From contig CAAFVV010000003.1 of assembly GCA_900766585.1 (NCBI GenBank), forward strand, positions 17,582 to 81,581: 64,000 nt of DNA, written 5' to 3'. Below, one piece after another: positions 42,421 to 51,790 of this stretch (within the stretch, counting starts at the first letter, position 1; each line of letters starts with the position of its first letter). This DNA is from Clostridia bacterium (GTDB lineage: Bacteria > Bacillota > Clostridia > Oscillospirales > Acutalibacteraceae). The position numbers and the translations under genes are program-made. The notes under the pieces are model-generated. The model made no database searches and was not told where the DNA came from. It saw only the letters and a list, made by a program, of their open reading frames with translations.

Positions 42421-42945
42421 TTACAGCCTGCTTTCAAACGTGTCGCAGATCTCTTCGATGAAATCATACGGTAAACCACATTCCTGACGGTACTGCACAT
42501 GGAGTCTGGTCGCCTGGATGGCTTTTTTCAATCCGGGGCTTCTGTATTCACTGAGAATTCGATCGAAAATATATTTTGTGGCTTTCGCGCTGATGGCTCT
42601 TTTATAAACGGTTCCGTTCAACATGCCCTGAACGGCGTAGAGATACATGATGGCAGAATTTCTGTTCATACCGGTGTTCTCGACAATGCTGTCGGCCAAT
42701 TCCTGTACGCTTTCGCCGTCGTGAAGCTTTTTCCCGCACTTGTAGCAGATCTCAATCATTTCATCCGTCATTTTTTTATAGGGAGCAGAGGTCCCCTCGG
42801 GGGATGAGCGATTTGCATGGCTTTCGCCGTTCATAGTCTGCAGAGCGGCGGAATGGCTGCCGACGGCTTGCTTTAATTCACTTACCTCATCTTCCAGCTT
42901 CTTGATTCGGGATAAAAGCTCCAGAATAATGGTTTCGTATTGCAC
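42421..42945 (-). CDS. Unrecognised protein, coiled-coil N-terminus plus conserved helical domain
   Basis: 174 residues. Residues 1-30 form a coiled coil (ILELLSRIKKLEDEVSELKQA), followed by a polar linker and, from ~55, a helical domain (MTDEMIEICYKCGKKLHDGESVQELADSI, TGMNRNSAIMYLYAVQGMLNG, KRAISAKATKYIFDRI). The TGMNRNSAIMYLYAV segment looks like a conserved family core that I have seen beside other domains, but I cannot name it. Cytoplasmic, no helix. ATG 42945 follows AAGGAGGC. Promoter at 43011-43039. Confidence 0.75.
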   Translation of the reverse strand: MQYETIILELLSRIKKLEDEVSELKQAVGSHSAALQTMNGESHANRSSPEGTSAPYKKMTDEMIEICYKCGKKLHDGESVQELADSIVENTGMNRNSAIMYLYAVQGMLNGTVYKRAISAKATKYIFDRILSEYRSPGLKKAIQATRLHVQYRQECGLPYDFIEEICDTFESRL

Positions 42946-43010
42946 GATCTAGCCTCCTTAAATAATTTAAATGGGGTGTATGCGTGGGTTCTGATTTGTT
43001 CTGCAAATTC

Positions 43011-43039
43011 ATCATAACACAAACGACGGGAAATGTCAA
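43011..43039 (-). promoter_or_regulatory. Promoter of the 42421 gene
   Basis: Minus strand TTGACA (43039-43034), 17 bp, TATGAT (43016-43011). Confidence 0.85.
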
Positions 43040-43190
43040 TATGAAATTATGGTTAATAAAATAGAATGTGTTGTGTGAACTTGTTCTGTTTAATGAAATT
43101 GGCAATTGAAAGCGACGTAATCCATTGGAACGACATTGAAAAAATTCTTGACAGCGAGACATAGCTTAGACCGGAAAGCACTGCGGCAGA

Positions 43191-43229
43191 AAAAGAACAG
43201 GGGAGCAACCGAAAAGTCGCTCCCCTGTT
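43191..43229 (-). terminator. Terminator of the 43286 gene
   Basis: AACAGGGGAGC (43196-43206) and GCTCCCCTGTT (43219-43229) arms; CTTTTT follows on the minus strand. Confidence 0.85.
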
Positions 43230-43285
43230 GTGCCGTGACACTATGACCAAAAGCGGATAGCCTATACAGGCCGGTTGGCAAAAAA

Positions 43286-44326
43286 TCAGTTTGCCTGCTC
43301 GTATTTTGCGATATCCGTGGCGTAGCAGTACTTGGCGGAGGTGAATTTGCCGAATATGTACTTGTTTGTTGCCGATTCGCACATGGTATAGAGCTTCCCG
43401 TCGACGATTACAATTTCCTCTGACATAGGCGCAAGCTCGATATCGACTATCTGCGTGGAGCTGTCAAGCACATAGAGCGGAACGATCTGTCCGAGAACGG
43501 TGATGGTGCCCTCCTCTTTTTCGGCATTGTAGCCGATGATATGCGAGAACGACACTGCATAGGACGTGGAGAGATAGATCTTTCCGTTCGCATCAAAGCA
43601 CATGCCCTGCACCAGAGCGGGGATGGAATACGCACGCTCGATCTTATCGGCAATGCCGAGAGGCGCCGTGCCGTCGAGCTTGTACGCCAGAATAAGCGCG
43701 GTGTTGTTATCTCCGGCTGCGGTTTTATACTTGTGCGAATCCGGGGTCGGATAATTTTCCTCACGATAGAATTCACCGACATAGATCGTGTCGCCCTCGA
43801 CATGGGTAAAGGCGACGTGGAGCGAATCGTCCGCAGTCGATGTCTTGAACAGACCGACGGATTTCACACTGTCACCGTTCGACGCAGTGGCAACGTCCGC
43901 TTTATGAAAAGCGACCAAGCCTTCCTCGTCTGCGACATAGACAAAGTCGCCGTATACGGTGATGCCGCCGACGTGTCCTGTAAAGGCGCTGCCGTCTTCG
44001 TTGGCAAGATTCAGCCGCTTGACCTCTTTGCCGTCCGCTTTTGAAACAACCGACACCTGTGAGGCACCGCCGTCCGTCCGGTAGCCGGTGATCAGGAAAG
44101 TGCCGTTTTCGCTGTCATAGGCAAGCCCCTGGTGGATCATACCGTCGGAAAGTCCCGGGATGACAAACGATTTTTCGGAGTTTTTGTAATACCCGCTTAC
44201 GGGCAGGCGGAAATACGCGCGGATACCGAGAAGCAGAAGAAGCACAAGCCCGATCAGGCAGCAAAGAATGATCGCTACCACTTTGAGCGCTTTTTTCTTT
44301 CCGCAGACCGCTTTTTTCTGTGACAT
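43286..44326 (-). CDS. Membrane-anchored protein with predicted beta-propeller ectodomain
   Basis: 346 residues from ATG 44326 (MSQKKAVCGKKKALKVVAI), AGGGAG 8 nt upstream. One helix at ~14-37 (ILCCLIGLVLLLLLGIRAYF) then an extracytoplasmic domain with repeated beta-strand units (GLAYDSENGTFLITGY, GITVYGDFVYVADEEGLVAF, GDTIYVGEFYR, GMCFDANGKIYLSTSYA) of the kind found in six- or seven-bladed propellers. No catalytic residues can be assigned. Its promoter is near consensus. Possible roles are binding of sugars or wall components; that is a guess from the fold only. Confidence 0.75.
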   Translation of the reverse strand: MSQKKAVCGKKKALKVVAIILCCLIGLVLLLLLGIRAYFRLPVSGYYKNSEKSFVIPGLSDGMIHQGLAYDSENGTFLITGYRTDGGASQVSVVSKADGKEVKRLNLANEDGSAFTGHVGGITVYGDFVYVADEEGLVAFHKADVATASNGDSVKSVGLFKTSTADDSLHVAFTHVEGDTIYVGEFYREENYPTPDSHKYKTAAGDNNTALILAYKLDGTAPLGIADKIERAYSIPALVQGMCFDANGKIYLSTSYAVSFSHIIGYNAEKEEGTITVLGQIVPLYVLDSSTQIVDIELAPMSEEIVIVDGKLYTMCESATNKYIFGKFTSAKYCYATDIAKYEQAN

Positions 44327-44400
44327 GACGTCAGCTCCCTTTTGCAATACAGCTTTCCGTTTTTGGCAAAACGTCAAATCAAGACGTCACAACCTAAACT

Positions 44401-44429
44401 AGTATAGCACTTTTTACCGAAATAGTCAA
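44401..44429 (-). promoter_or_regulatory. Promoter of the 43286 gene
   Basis: Minus strand TTGACT (44429-44424), 17 bp, TATACT (44406-44401). Two TGACGT repeats lie downstream, near 44370-44386. Confidence 0.8.
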
Positions 44430-44469
44430 TTGATTTCGGCCGGACATGTTTTTTACAATTTCCGCGGCA

Positions 44470-44502
44470 AAAAGCCAGGAGTGCAATATAGCACTCCCGG
44501 CT
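44470..44502 (-). terminator. Terminator of the arginine operon
   Basis: AGCC-GGAGTGC and GCACTCC-GGCT arms with a one-base bulge each side; TTTTT follows on the minus strand, 17 bp after the carB stop. Confidence 0.8.
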
Positions 44503-44518
44503 CAGTCTGCCAAAAAGA

Positions 44519-47500
44519 TCAGTAGCGGATGTCGCCCATGAAAATCAGCTTGGTGTCGCCTGTCAGGGTAACGCCGTCGTCCGTATACCGGACGATCAGA
44601 TCACCGCCCCGCACTTTTACAGTGATGTCGCTGCCTTTTTCGCAGTATCCGTTTTCCACTGCCGCCACAACGGCGGCACAGGCGCCGCTGCCGCAGGCGA
44701 ACGTTTCACCGTTGCCGCGTTCAAAGACACGCATTTTCAGAGTGACGGGATTGACGACCCGGACAAACTCGGTGTTGACTCTTGCCGGAAACTCCGGCGC
44801 ATTTTCAAACGCGGGACCGAGCGCTGCCAGCGGGAGCGTGTCAATGCGGTCACAAAAGACCACACAGTGGGGATTGCCCATCGACACGCAGGTCACGCGG
44901 TATTCCTGCCCCAAAACGGTGAGCGGGACGTTGACGGCGCGTTTCCCGGGAAATGTGCACGGGAGTGCCGCGGGGTCAAGCGAAGCGCGTCCCATCTCCG
45001 CCGTGACGGAGGAGACCGCGCCGTCGGTCAGATGAAGCGACAGCCGCCGCACACCGCTTTCGGTCTCGACGGTAACAGTCTCTCCGGCGGCGATTCCCCG
45101 GTCGTGCAGATATTTTCCGACACTGCGCAGGCTGTTGCCCGCCACCTGTCCCTTGCTGCCGTCGCGGTTGAACACCCGCATGCGGCAGTCGGCAATCGCG
45201 CTTTTTTCCAGCAGGACAAGACCGAAGCCGCCGATCCCGTAATGCCGGTCGCACAGAGTGAGACTGAGCGATTCCGGGCAGGTGACCGCACCGTCAAAAT
45301 TCTCCACAAAGATATAGTCGTCTCCTGTGGCCTCCATTTTGGCAAAGCGCAGCAGCGCACGCGCGGAACGCATGTGGTTAATGTCCACAAGCTCCGTATT
45401 GTCGCAGCGGTAGCCCGCCGCAATGATGTCTGCCAGCGCGTTGGCGGTGTCGAGCGAGGTGAAGCACGGGATGTCCGCCTGCATGGCGCGGCGGTGCAGC
45501 CTGACATAGAGATCGACGGTGGAATCATAGGCGGCGCCGGTATACACGATATAGCGGATATGTCCGCTGTCGAGCAGCGAAAAAACGCCGTCCTCTTCGG
45601 CGACGGAGGGGATGACGGTCACGTCGATGCCGAGCGTGTCTATTGCGGCGGCGGTGTCCGGCGTGGCGTATACCCGCAGTCCGAGCGCGTCCAGCTTTTC
45701 CGCGAGGGCGAGCACCTCTGTGCGGTCGTGCTCCTCAACACTGATCAAAACGCCCGTTTCTTTTCCGGGAGCCGGCGCCGCAGGGGAGTATCCCGCAGCG
45801 GTAAGCCCTTTAAACAGCGCTTCGTTCAGCGTCCGCCCGATGCCGAGCACCTCTCCCGTGGATTTCATCTCCGGACCGAGATAGGCGTTGGCATCGGTCA
45901 GCTTTTCAAAAGAGAATACCGGCACTTTTACGGCAAAGTAGGGCGGGGCCTTGCAAAGCCCCGTGCCGAAGCCGAGCTCCCGAACCGCTGTTCCGGTCAT
46001 GACACGGGTGGCGAGATCCACCATCGGCACGCCTGTCACCTTGCTGATGTACGGAACCGTGCGGGAGGCGCGCGGGTTGACCTCGATCACATACAGCTCG
46101 TTTTGCCAGATCAGATACTGAATATTGACAAGTCCCTTGGTGCCGAGCGAAAGCGCCAGCTTTTCGGAGCAGTCAATGATGCGCTGCATCATGATGTCGC
46201 TGATGTTGTAGGGAGGATAGACGGCAATGGAATCGCCGCTGTGAACGCCGGCACGTTCGATATGCTGCATGACGCCAGGAATCAGCACGTCCTTGCCGTC
46301 AGAGATCACATCGACTTCCAGCTCGGAGCCCATCATGTACTTGTCCACTAGAACGGGGTTTTCGATTCCTCCGGCGAGAATGCGCCGCATATAGCGATGC
46401 AGATGCTCTGCGTCGTGGACGATGGTCATGTTCTGTCCGCCGATGACATACGACGGGCGCAGAAGCACCGGATAGCCGAGCCGCTCTGCCGCGGCCTCGG
46501 CTTCGGCCTCCGTCAAGGCGCCGCAACCCTTGGGACGCTTGATGCCGTATGTCTCCAGCAGAGCGTCAAACCGCTCCCGGTCCTCTGCGATGTCGATTCC
46601 CTCTGCCGAGGTGCCGAGGATCGGTATGCCGTGGCTGTCCAGATAGCCGGTCAGGCGTATGGCGGTCTGTCCGCCGAACGCCACCACGACGCCGACGGGC
46701 TTTTCCACCTCGATAATATGCATGACATCCTCGGCGCAAAGCGGCTCAAAATACAGCCGGTCCGCCGTGTCGTAATCGGTGGATACGGTTTCGGGGTTGT
46801 TGTTGACGATCACCACGTCATAGCCGAGCTTTTTGAGCGTCCACACGCAGTGTACCGAGGAATAGTCGAATTCGATCCCCTGTCCGATCCGGATGGGGCC
46901 GGAGCCGAGCACCATCACACAGGGCTTGCCGGAGCGCGTCAGCTCCCGCGCTTCACAGGCGCGGTCATAGGTGGAATAAAAGTACGGCGTTTCGGCGGAG
47001 AATTCCGCGCCGCAGGTATCCACCATTTTATAGGAGGCGGAAAGCGGGGGGAGCGTCTGCTCGCCCGTGATCCGCCGGATGGCGGAATCCGGGTAGCCGA
47101 GCCGCTTGGCGTTTGCATAGAGCGCCGGCGTCAGCCCGTTTTCCATGGCTTTTTCTGTGTCCGCCAGATTTTGCAGCTTGTAGATAAAGAAGAGGTCTAT
47201 GCGCGTGATCTCGTGGATCTCCTCGGGCAAAACGCCGTTTTTCAGCGCTTCAAATACCGTGAACAGCCGGCGGTCATCGCGGTCGGCAAGACGTTCCCTG
47301 ACATCGCGTCCGTCGATAGGTGCGGCGTTTAGCGTATCCAGTGAAATTTCCGCCCCGCGGACCGCTTTCATCAGCGCCGCTTCAAAGTTGCTGCCGATCG
47401 CCATGACCTCGCCGGTCGCTTTCATCTGCGTACCGAGCCTGCGGCTGATGCCCGCAAATTTATCAAACGGCCATTTGGGGAATTTGACCACCACATAGTC

Positions 47501-48550
47501 AAGCGCCGGCTCAAAGCAGGCACAGGTTTTTCCCGTGATGTCGTTTTTGATTTCGTCCAGCGTATACCCGAGCGCGATCTTTGTTGTAATCTTGGCGATC
47601 GGATAGCCCGTCGCCTTGCTGGCGAGCGCCGAGGAGCGCGAGACACGCGGGTTGACCTCGATCACGGCATAGTCAAAGGAGTCGGGGTTCAGGGCGAACT
47701 GACAGTTGCATCCGCCTACAATGCCGAGCGCGGAAATGATCTCCAGCGAGGCGCTGCGCAGCATCTGCAGCTCCCGGTCGGCAAGCGTCAGCGCCGGCGC
47801 CACCACTACGCTGTCTCCGGTGTGCACGCCGACGGGATCGACGTTTTCCATGCTGCATACGGCAATCACATTGCCGCGCGCGTCGCGCATGGTCTCAAAC
47901 TCGATCTCCTTCCAGCCGTAAATATAGCGCTCCACCAGAATTTGTGTGATGGGGGAGGCGTCAAGCCCGGTTTTGGCGACAGCCTCCAGCTCCTTTGGGG
48001 TCTCCGCCACACCGCCGCCTGCGCCGCCAAGGGTAAACGCCGGGCGTACGATAACGGGATAGCCGATCTTTTCCGCCGCCGCAAGCGCCGCCTCCACGGT
48101 GTGGGCAATGTCCGAGGGGACGGTGGGCTGACCGATCTCCTCCATCGTTTGTTTGAACAGCTCCCGGTCCTCTGCCCGGTCGATTGCCGCGGCATCGGTG
48201 CCGAGCAGCCGCACGCCGTTTTCTGCTAAAAATCCGTCCGCCGCCAGCTGCATGGCAAGGGTGAGTCCCGTTTGTCCGCCGAGACCCGCGAGCAGGCTGT
48301 CCGGCTTCTCCTTGAGGATGATGCGTTTGAGCGTGACCGTGTTGAGCGGCTCGAGATAGATCTCGTCCGCCAGCGCCTTGTCGGTCATGATTGTGGCGGG
48401 GTTGGAGTTGCAAAGCACCACATTGACGCCCGCATCCTTCAGCACGCGGCACGCCTGCGCGCCGGCATAGTCAAACTCCGCCGCCTGCCCGATGACGATA
48501 GGGCCGGAGCCGATCACCAGAACTTTTTTGATATCTTTGCAAAGCGGCAT
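44519..48550 (-). CDS. carB: Carbamoyl phosphate synthase large chain fused in frame to a DapF-fold (diaminopimelate epimerase-like) domain
   Basis: 1343 residues; normal CarB is ~1070. CarB parts in order: first ATP-grasp half (~1-400), oligomerisation region, second ATP-grasp half (~551-925), and MGS allosteric domain (~928-1055). From ~1068 (LLRFAKMEATGDDYIFVEN) the chain becomes a DapF fold to the end. The second catalytic Cys motif is intact (ETFACGSGACAAV, ~1286), as are SMGNPHCV and NTEF. The first motif MCGNGIRC is VAGNSLRS (~1137), so that Cys is Ala; GIGADG is GIGGFG. It makes carbamoyl phosphate for ArgF. It starts 1 nt after the carA stop. The appended domain is probably not a standard epimerase. 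Confidence 0.93.
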   Translation of the reverse strand: MPLCKDIKKVLVIGSGPIVIGQAAEFDYAGAQACRVLKDAGVNVVLCNSNPATIMTDKALADEIYLEPLNTVTLKRIILKEKPDSLLAGLGGQTGLTLAMQLAADGFLAENGVRLLGTDAAAIDRAEDRELFKQTMEEIGQPTVPSDIAHTVEAALAAAEKIGYPVIVRPAFTLGGAGGGVAETPKELEAVAKTGLDASPITQILVERYIYGWKEIEFETMRDARGNVIAVCSMENVDPVGVHTGDSVVVAPALTLADRELQMLRSASLEIISALGIVGGCNCQFALNPDSFDYAVIEVNPRVSRSSALASKATGYPIAKITTKIALGYTLDEIKNDITGKTCACFEPALDYVVVKFPKWPFDKFAGISRRLGTQMKATGEVMAIGSNFEAALMKAVRGAEISLDTLNAAPIDGRDVRERLADRDDRRLFTVFEALKNGVLPEEIHEITRIDLFFIYKLQNLADTEKAMENGLTPALYANAKRLGYPDSAIRRITGEQTLPPLSASYKMVDTCGAEFSAETPYFYSTYDRACEARELTRSGKPCVMVLGSGPIRIGQGIEFDYSSVHCVWTLKKLGYDVVIVNNNPETVSTDYDTADRLYFEPLCAEDVMHIIEVEKPVGVVVAFGGQTAIRLTGYLDSHGIPILGTSAEGIDIAEDRERFDALLETYGIKRPKGCGALTEAEAEAAAERLGYPVLLRPSYVIGGQNMTIVHDAEHLHRYMRRILAGGIENPVLVDKYMMGSELEVDVISDGKDVLIPGVMQHIERAGVHSGDSIAVYPPYNISDIMMQRIIDCSEKLALSLGTKGLVNIQYLIWQNELYVIEVNPRASRTVPYISKVTGVPMVDLATRVMTGTAVRELGFGTGLCKAPPYFAVKVPVFSFEKLTDANAYLGPEMKSTGEVLGIGRTLNEALFKGLTAAGYSPAAPAPGKETGVLISVEEHDRTEVLALAEKLDALGLRVYATPDTAAAIDTLGIDVTVIPSVAEEDGVFSLLDSGHIRYIVYTGAAYDSTVDLYVRLHRRAMQADIPCFTSLDTANALADIIAAGYRCDNTELVDINHMRSARALLRFAKMEATGDDYIFVENFDGAVTCPESLSLTLCDRHYGIGGFGLVLLEKSAIADCRMRVFNRDGSKGQVAGNSLRSVGKYLHDRGIAAGETVTVETESGVRRLSLHLTDGAVSSVTAEMGRASLDPAALPCTFPGKRAVNVPLTVLGQEYRVTCVSMGNPHCVVFCDRIDTLPLAALGPAFENAPEFPARVNTEFVRVVNPVTLKMRVFERGNGETFACGSGACAAVVAAVENGYCEKGSDITVKVRGGDLIVRYTDDGVTLTGDTKLIFMGDIRY

Positions 48551-48551
48551 G

Positions 48552-49607
48552 TTACTTTTCCTCCATCATCCCGATAAATCGGTCAAACAAAAATGCCGTA
48601 TCCAAAGGACCTGCATGCGCCTCCGGATGAAACTGCACCGAAAAGGCGCGGTGGGCGGGGTAATCTATGCCCTCGCAGGTACCGTCGTTCGCGTGACAAA
48701 AGCGCACGGAGCCGACCCCCCGGATGCTGTCGGAGATGACGGCGTACCCATGGTTCTGACTGGTCATATAGGTCCTTCCGGTAGCGAGATCGGTCACCGG
48801 CTGATTGACTCCGCGATGCCCGTATTTCAGCTTTTCGGTCTTTCCGCCGAGCGCCAGCGCCAGAAGCTGGTGCCCGAGACAGATGCCGAAGATCGGCACC
48901 TGACCGGCCAGCTCTGCCAGCACGGCAATTTCCGCCTTGTTGTCGGCAGGGTCCCCGGGGCCGTTTGACAGCATGACGCCATCCGGCTTCAGGGCGAGGA
49001 TCTCCGCCGCTGCTGCGGTGTGCGGTAGAACGTGTACGGTGCAGCCGCGTTTTGTCAGCTCGCGGAGGATATTCCTCTTGCAGCCGTAATCCAGCAGCAC
49101 CACGCAGTGTGCGGGGGATTCCGACGAAACGGTATAGGGCGTGCGGCAGGAGACCGCCGCCACGGCGTCAGTGACGCGGTAGGCGGCGATAGCGGCGAGA
49201 TCAACCGCCGGATCGTCGGTGATCATGGCGTTCATTACGCCGCTCTCGCGGATTTTTTTCGTGACGGCACGGGTGTCTATCCCGCAGATGCCGGGAATAC
49301 CGGCCTGTTTCAGGTAGGCATCCAGTGTCACCTCACAGCGAAAATTGGAGGGGTGTGTACACCATTCGCGCACCACATAGCCGCGTGCGGCACTTTCGCC
49401 CTCAAAATCTTCGGGAATGACCCCATAGTTGCCGATCAGGGGAAAGGTCTGCAGAATAATCTGTCCGGCATAGCTGGGATCGGTCAATGTCTCGATATAT
49501 CCGCCCATGCCGGTGGTGAACACAAGCTCGCCCAATGCGGTATGAGCGGCGCCGAACGCCGTGCCCTCGATCACTTCCCCGTCCGCAAAGACCAGATACC
49601 GCTTCAT
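48552..49607 (-). CDS. carA: Carbamoyl phosphate synthase small chain (glutaminase)
   Basis: 351 residues. N-terminal CarA domain (MKRYLVFADGEVIEGTAFGA, GYIETLTDPSYAGQII) and C-terminal class I amidotransferase with the Cys nucleophile in FGICLGHQ, MTSQNHGYAV, and the His-Glu pair in FHPEAHAGP. It frees ammonia from glutamine and channels it to CarB. The ATG overlaps the argF stop by 4 bp, so the chain is coupled. Arginine-operon membership shows this pair is the arginine-linked enzyme. Confidence 0.97.
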   Translation of the reverse strand: MKRYLVFADGEVIEGTAFGAAHTALGELVFTTGMGGYIETLTDPSYAGQIILQTFPLIGNYGVIPEDFEGESAARGYVVREWCTHPSNFRCEVTLDAYLKQAGIPGICGIDTRAVTKKIRESGVMNAMITDDPAVDLAAIAAYRVTDAVAAVSCRTPYTVSSESPAHCVVLLDYGCKRNILRELTKRGCTVHVLPHTAAAAEILALKPDGVMLSNGPGDPADNKAEIAVLAELAGQVPIFGICLGHQLLALALGGKTEKLKYGHRGVNQPVTDLATGRTYMTSQNHGYAVISDSIRGVGSVRFCHANDGTCEGIDYPAHRAFSVQFHPEAHAGPLDTAFLFDRFIGMMEEK

Positions 49608-50605
49608 ACCCAGGCTCCCCCGATCATGGCGGCAAGCACGGCTTTGATGGTGTGCATCCGGTTCTCCGCCTCTGCGAACACAACCGACTGCGCGCCCTCA
49701 AACACCTCGTCGCTCACTTCCATGGCCTCTCTGCCGAATTTTTCGCATTTTTCCCTGCCGATCGCCGTTTTTTTATCGTGATAGGCGGGCAGGCAGTGCA
49801 TAAAGACGGCGTCCGGCGCGGCGTGCTGCATCAATGCCGCGTTGACCTGATACGGGGAAAGCGCCGCGATCCGCTCCTCCCACACCGCGTCCGGTTCGCC
49901 CATGGAGACCCACACGTCGGTATAGATCACCTGAGCATCGCGTGCCGCCTCGGCGGGATCTTCGCAGAAGCGGAGCGTCGCGCCGGTTTCGGCAGCGATC
50001 TTTTCGCATTCGGCGATCAGCGAGGGATCGGGGAAATACCCCTTCGGCGCACCGACGGTAAAATGCAGTCCCATTTTGGCGCAGCCGACCATCAGCGAGT
50101 TGCCCATGTTGAAGCGGGCGTCGCCCATATAGGTGAAGCGGATGCCGTTCAGTTTGCCGAAATGCTCCTTTACCGTGAGAAAATCCGCAAGGATCTGCGT
50201 CGGGTGAAACTCATCCGTCAGTCCGTTGAACACGGGGACAGAGGCGTATTTGGCCAGCTCCTCCACAATGCTCTGACCGAATCCGCGGTATTCGATGCCG
50301 TCGAACATACCGGAAAGCACGCGCGCCGTGTCTGCGATGCTCTCCTTTTTGCCGATCTGGGAGCCGGTGGGATCCAGATAGGTCACGCCCATCCCGAGAT
50401 CCCGCGCCGCCACCTCGAACGCACAGCGGGTGCGGGTGCTGGTCTTTTCAAAGATCAGGGCGAGATTTTTTCCCTCGCACAGGTGATGTGCCTCGCCGTT
50501 TTTCTTTTTTGCCTTCAGCTGTTCCGCCAGCTCCAGCAGTCCGTCGATCTCCGCCGGAGTGAAATCCAGCAGCTTCAGAAAATCTCTGTTCTTCAGGGTG
50601 TTCAT
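49604..50605 (-). CDS. argF: Ornithine carbamoyltransferase
   Basis: 333 residues from ATG 50605 (MNTLKNRDFLKLLDFTPAEI). Carbamoyl-phosphate motif STRTRCAFE, HPTQILAD, and the ornithine-binding HCLPAYHD are intact. Makes citrulline from ornithine and carbamoyl phosphate, the product of the next two genes. The start overlaps the argD stop (ATGA). A longer frame up to 50926 reads argD out of frame and is discarded. Anabolic rather than catabolic use follows from the operon. Confidence 0.97.
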   Translation of the reverse strand: MNTLKNRDFLKLLDFTPAEIDGLLELAEQLKAKKKNGEAHHLCEGKNLALIFEKTSTRTRCAFEVAARDLGMGVTYLDPTGSQIGKKESIADTARVLSGMFDGIEYRGFGQSIVEELAKYASVPVFNGLTDEFHPTQILADFLTVKEHFGKLNGIRFTYMGDARFNMGNSLMVGCAKMGLHFTVGAPKGYFPDPSLIAECEKIAAETGATLRFCEDPAEAARDAQVIYTDVWVSMGEPDAVWEERIAALSPYQVNAALMQHAAPDAVFMHCLPAYHDKKTAIGREKCEKFGREAMEVSDEVFEGAQSVVFAEAENRMHTIKAVLAAMIGGAWV

Positions 50606-51789
50606 AGCTCCTCCTGTCCGCCTGCACAGGCTTCTTTCAGAATGTGTACCGCCCGGGTAAGCAGCGGCATCGGAATGTTCAGTGCGGGCAGAAGCCGCAC
50701 CTTTGTTTTGGCGCTGATGACCAGTACGCCCTTTTCGCGGCAGTCCCGAATGACCTCTGCCGCCGGGCGTGCGGTCTCGATTCCCAGCATCAGACCGAGT
50801 CCCGTTACGGAATGTATGCCGGGAGTGCCGGTCAGCTCGTTTAGGATATAGGCAGAGCGCTCCCGCACGCCGGAAAGCGTTTCTTCGTTCAGGCGGGAGA
50901 GGATGGAGAGCGCACCGGCGCAGCATACCGGGTTGCCGCCGAAGGTGGAGCCGTGCGTGCCGGGCGTCAGCACATGCTGCACCTTTTCGCCCAGCACCGC
51001 CGCGCCGATGGGGAGACCGCCGCCGAGTCCCTTGGCAGTGGTGAAAATATCCGGCTGGATGCCGTAGTGCATATAGCCGTACAGCTTGCCGCTCCTGCCG
51101 TTGCCGATTTGCACCTCATCACAGATCAGCAGCACATCGCGCGCGGACAGCAGCGCTGAAAGCTCCTGCACAAAGGTCCTGTCGAGCGGAAGCACACCGC
51201 CCTCGCCCTGGACGACCTCGATCATCACGGCGGCGGTGGGGTAGGTGTCGAGCATGGTGCGCACGCCGTCAATATCGCCCGCCGCGGCGTAGTGAAAGCC
51301 GTCGGTCAGCGGCGTGAAGTCGCGGTGAAAGATCTTCTGGCCGGTCGCCGCCAGTGTGGTGATCGTCCGCCCGTGAAAGCTGTTTTGCAGCGTGAGAATA
51401 TGGTAATGGTCTTTCCCTTTTTTCTCCTCCGCATATTTGCGTGCCGTCTTGATGGCACACTCGTTGGCTTCGGCGCCGGAGTTGGCAAAAAAGACTTTTT
51501 TCATGCCGGTCTTTTCGCAAAGCATCGCCGCAAGCTCAGCGCACGGCGCGGAATAATACAGGTTTGAGGTGTGCGGCAGCGTGCTAAGCTGGGCGGTGAC
51601 CGCAGCCTGCCACGCTTCATCGGCAAAGCCGAAGGTGTTGACCGCAATGCCGGTGGAGAGGTCGATATATTCCTTTTCGTTTTCATCGTATACAAGAGAG
51701 CCTTTCCCGTGCGTGAGCACTACGGGAAAGCGCGCGTAGGTGTCGGCGATATACTGCCGGTCCAGATCGCGGATGTTTGGCTGTGTCAT
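50602..51789 (-). CDS. argD: Acetylornithine aminotransferase
   Basis: 395 residues, class III PLP aminotransferase. NSGAEANECAIKTAR for the phosphate site, VMIEVVQGEGG and LICDEVQIG before the PLP lysine in TTAKGLGGGLPIG. Converts N-acetylglutamate semialdehyde to N-acetylornithine using glutamate. ATG 51789 lies 1 bp after the argB stop with an AGGAGGAA ribosome site. Succinyl-DAP aminotransferase side activity is common in this family. Confidence 0.96.
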   Translation of the reverse strand: MTQPNIRDLDRQYIADTYARFPVVLTHGKGSLVYDENEKEYIDLSTGIAVNTFGFADEAWQAAVTAQLSTLPHTSNLYYSAPCAELAAMLCEKTGMKKVFFANSGAEANECAIKTARKYAEEKKGKDHYHILTLQNSFHGRTITTLAATGQKIFHRDFTPLTDGFHYAAAGDIDGVRTMLDTYPTAAVMIEVVQGEGGVLPLDRTFVQELSALLSARDVLLICDEVQIGNGRSGKLYGYMHYGIQPDIFTTAKGLGGGLPIGAAVLGEKVQHVLTPGTHGSTFGGNPVCCAGALSILSRLNEETLSGVRERSAYILNELTGTPGIHSVTGLGLMLGIETARPAAEVIRDCREKGVLVISAKTKVRLLPALNIPMPLLTRAVHILKEACAGGQEEL

Positions 51790-51790
51790 G

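Larger units (their letters stand above)
42946..43285. other. 340-bp gap, AT-rich
   Basis: Contains the promoter of the 42421 gene (43011-43039) and the terminator of the 43286 gene (43191-43229). The 43040-43190 part has no gene or repeat that I can see. Confidence 0.7.

Noticed and set aside
44519..45350. Separate dapF gene with its own start inside carB
   Set aside because: No ribosome site or start codon with suitable spacing near 45350; the frame is continuous with CarB.
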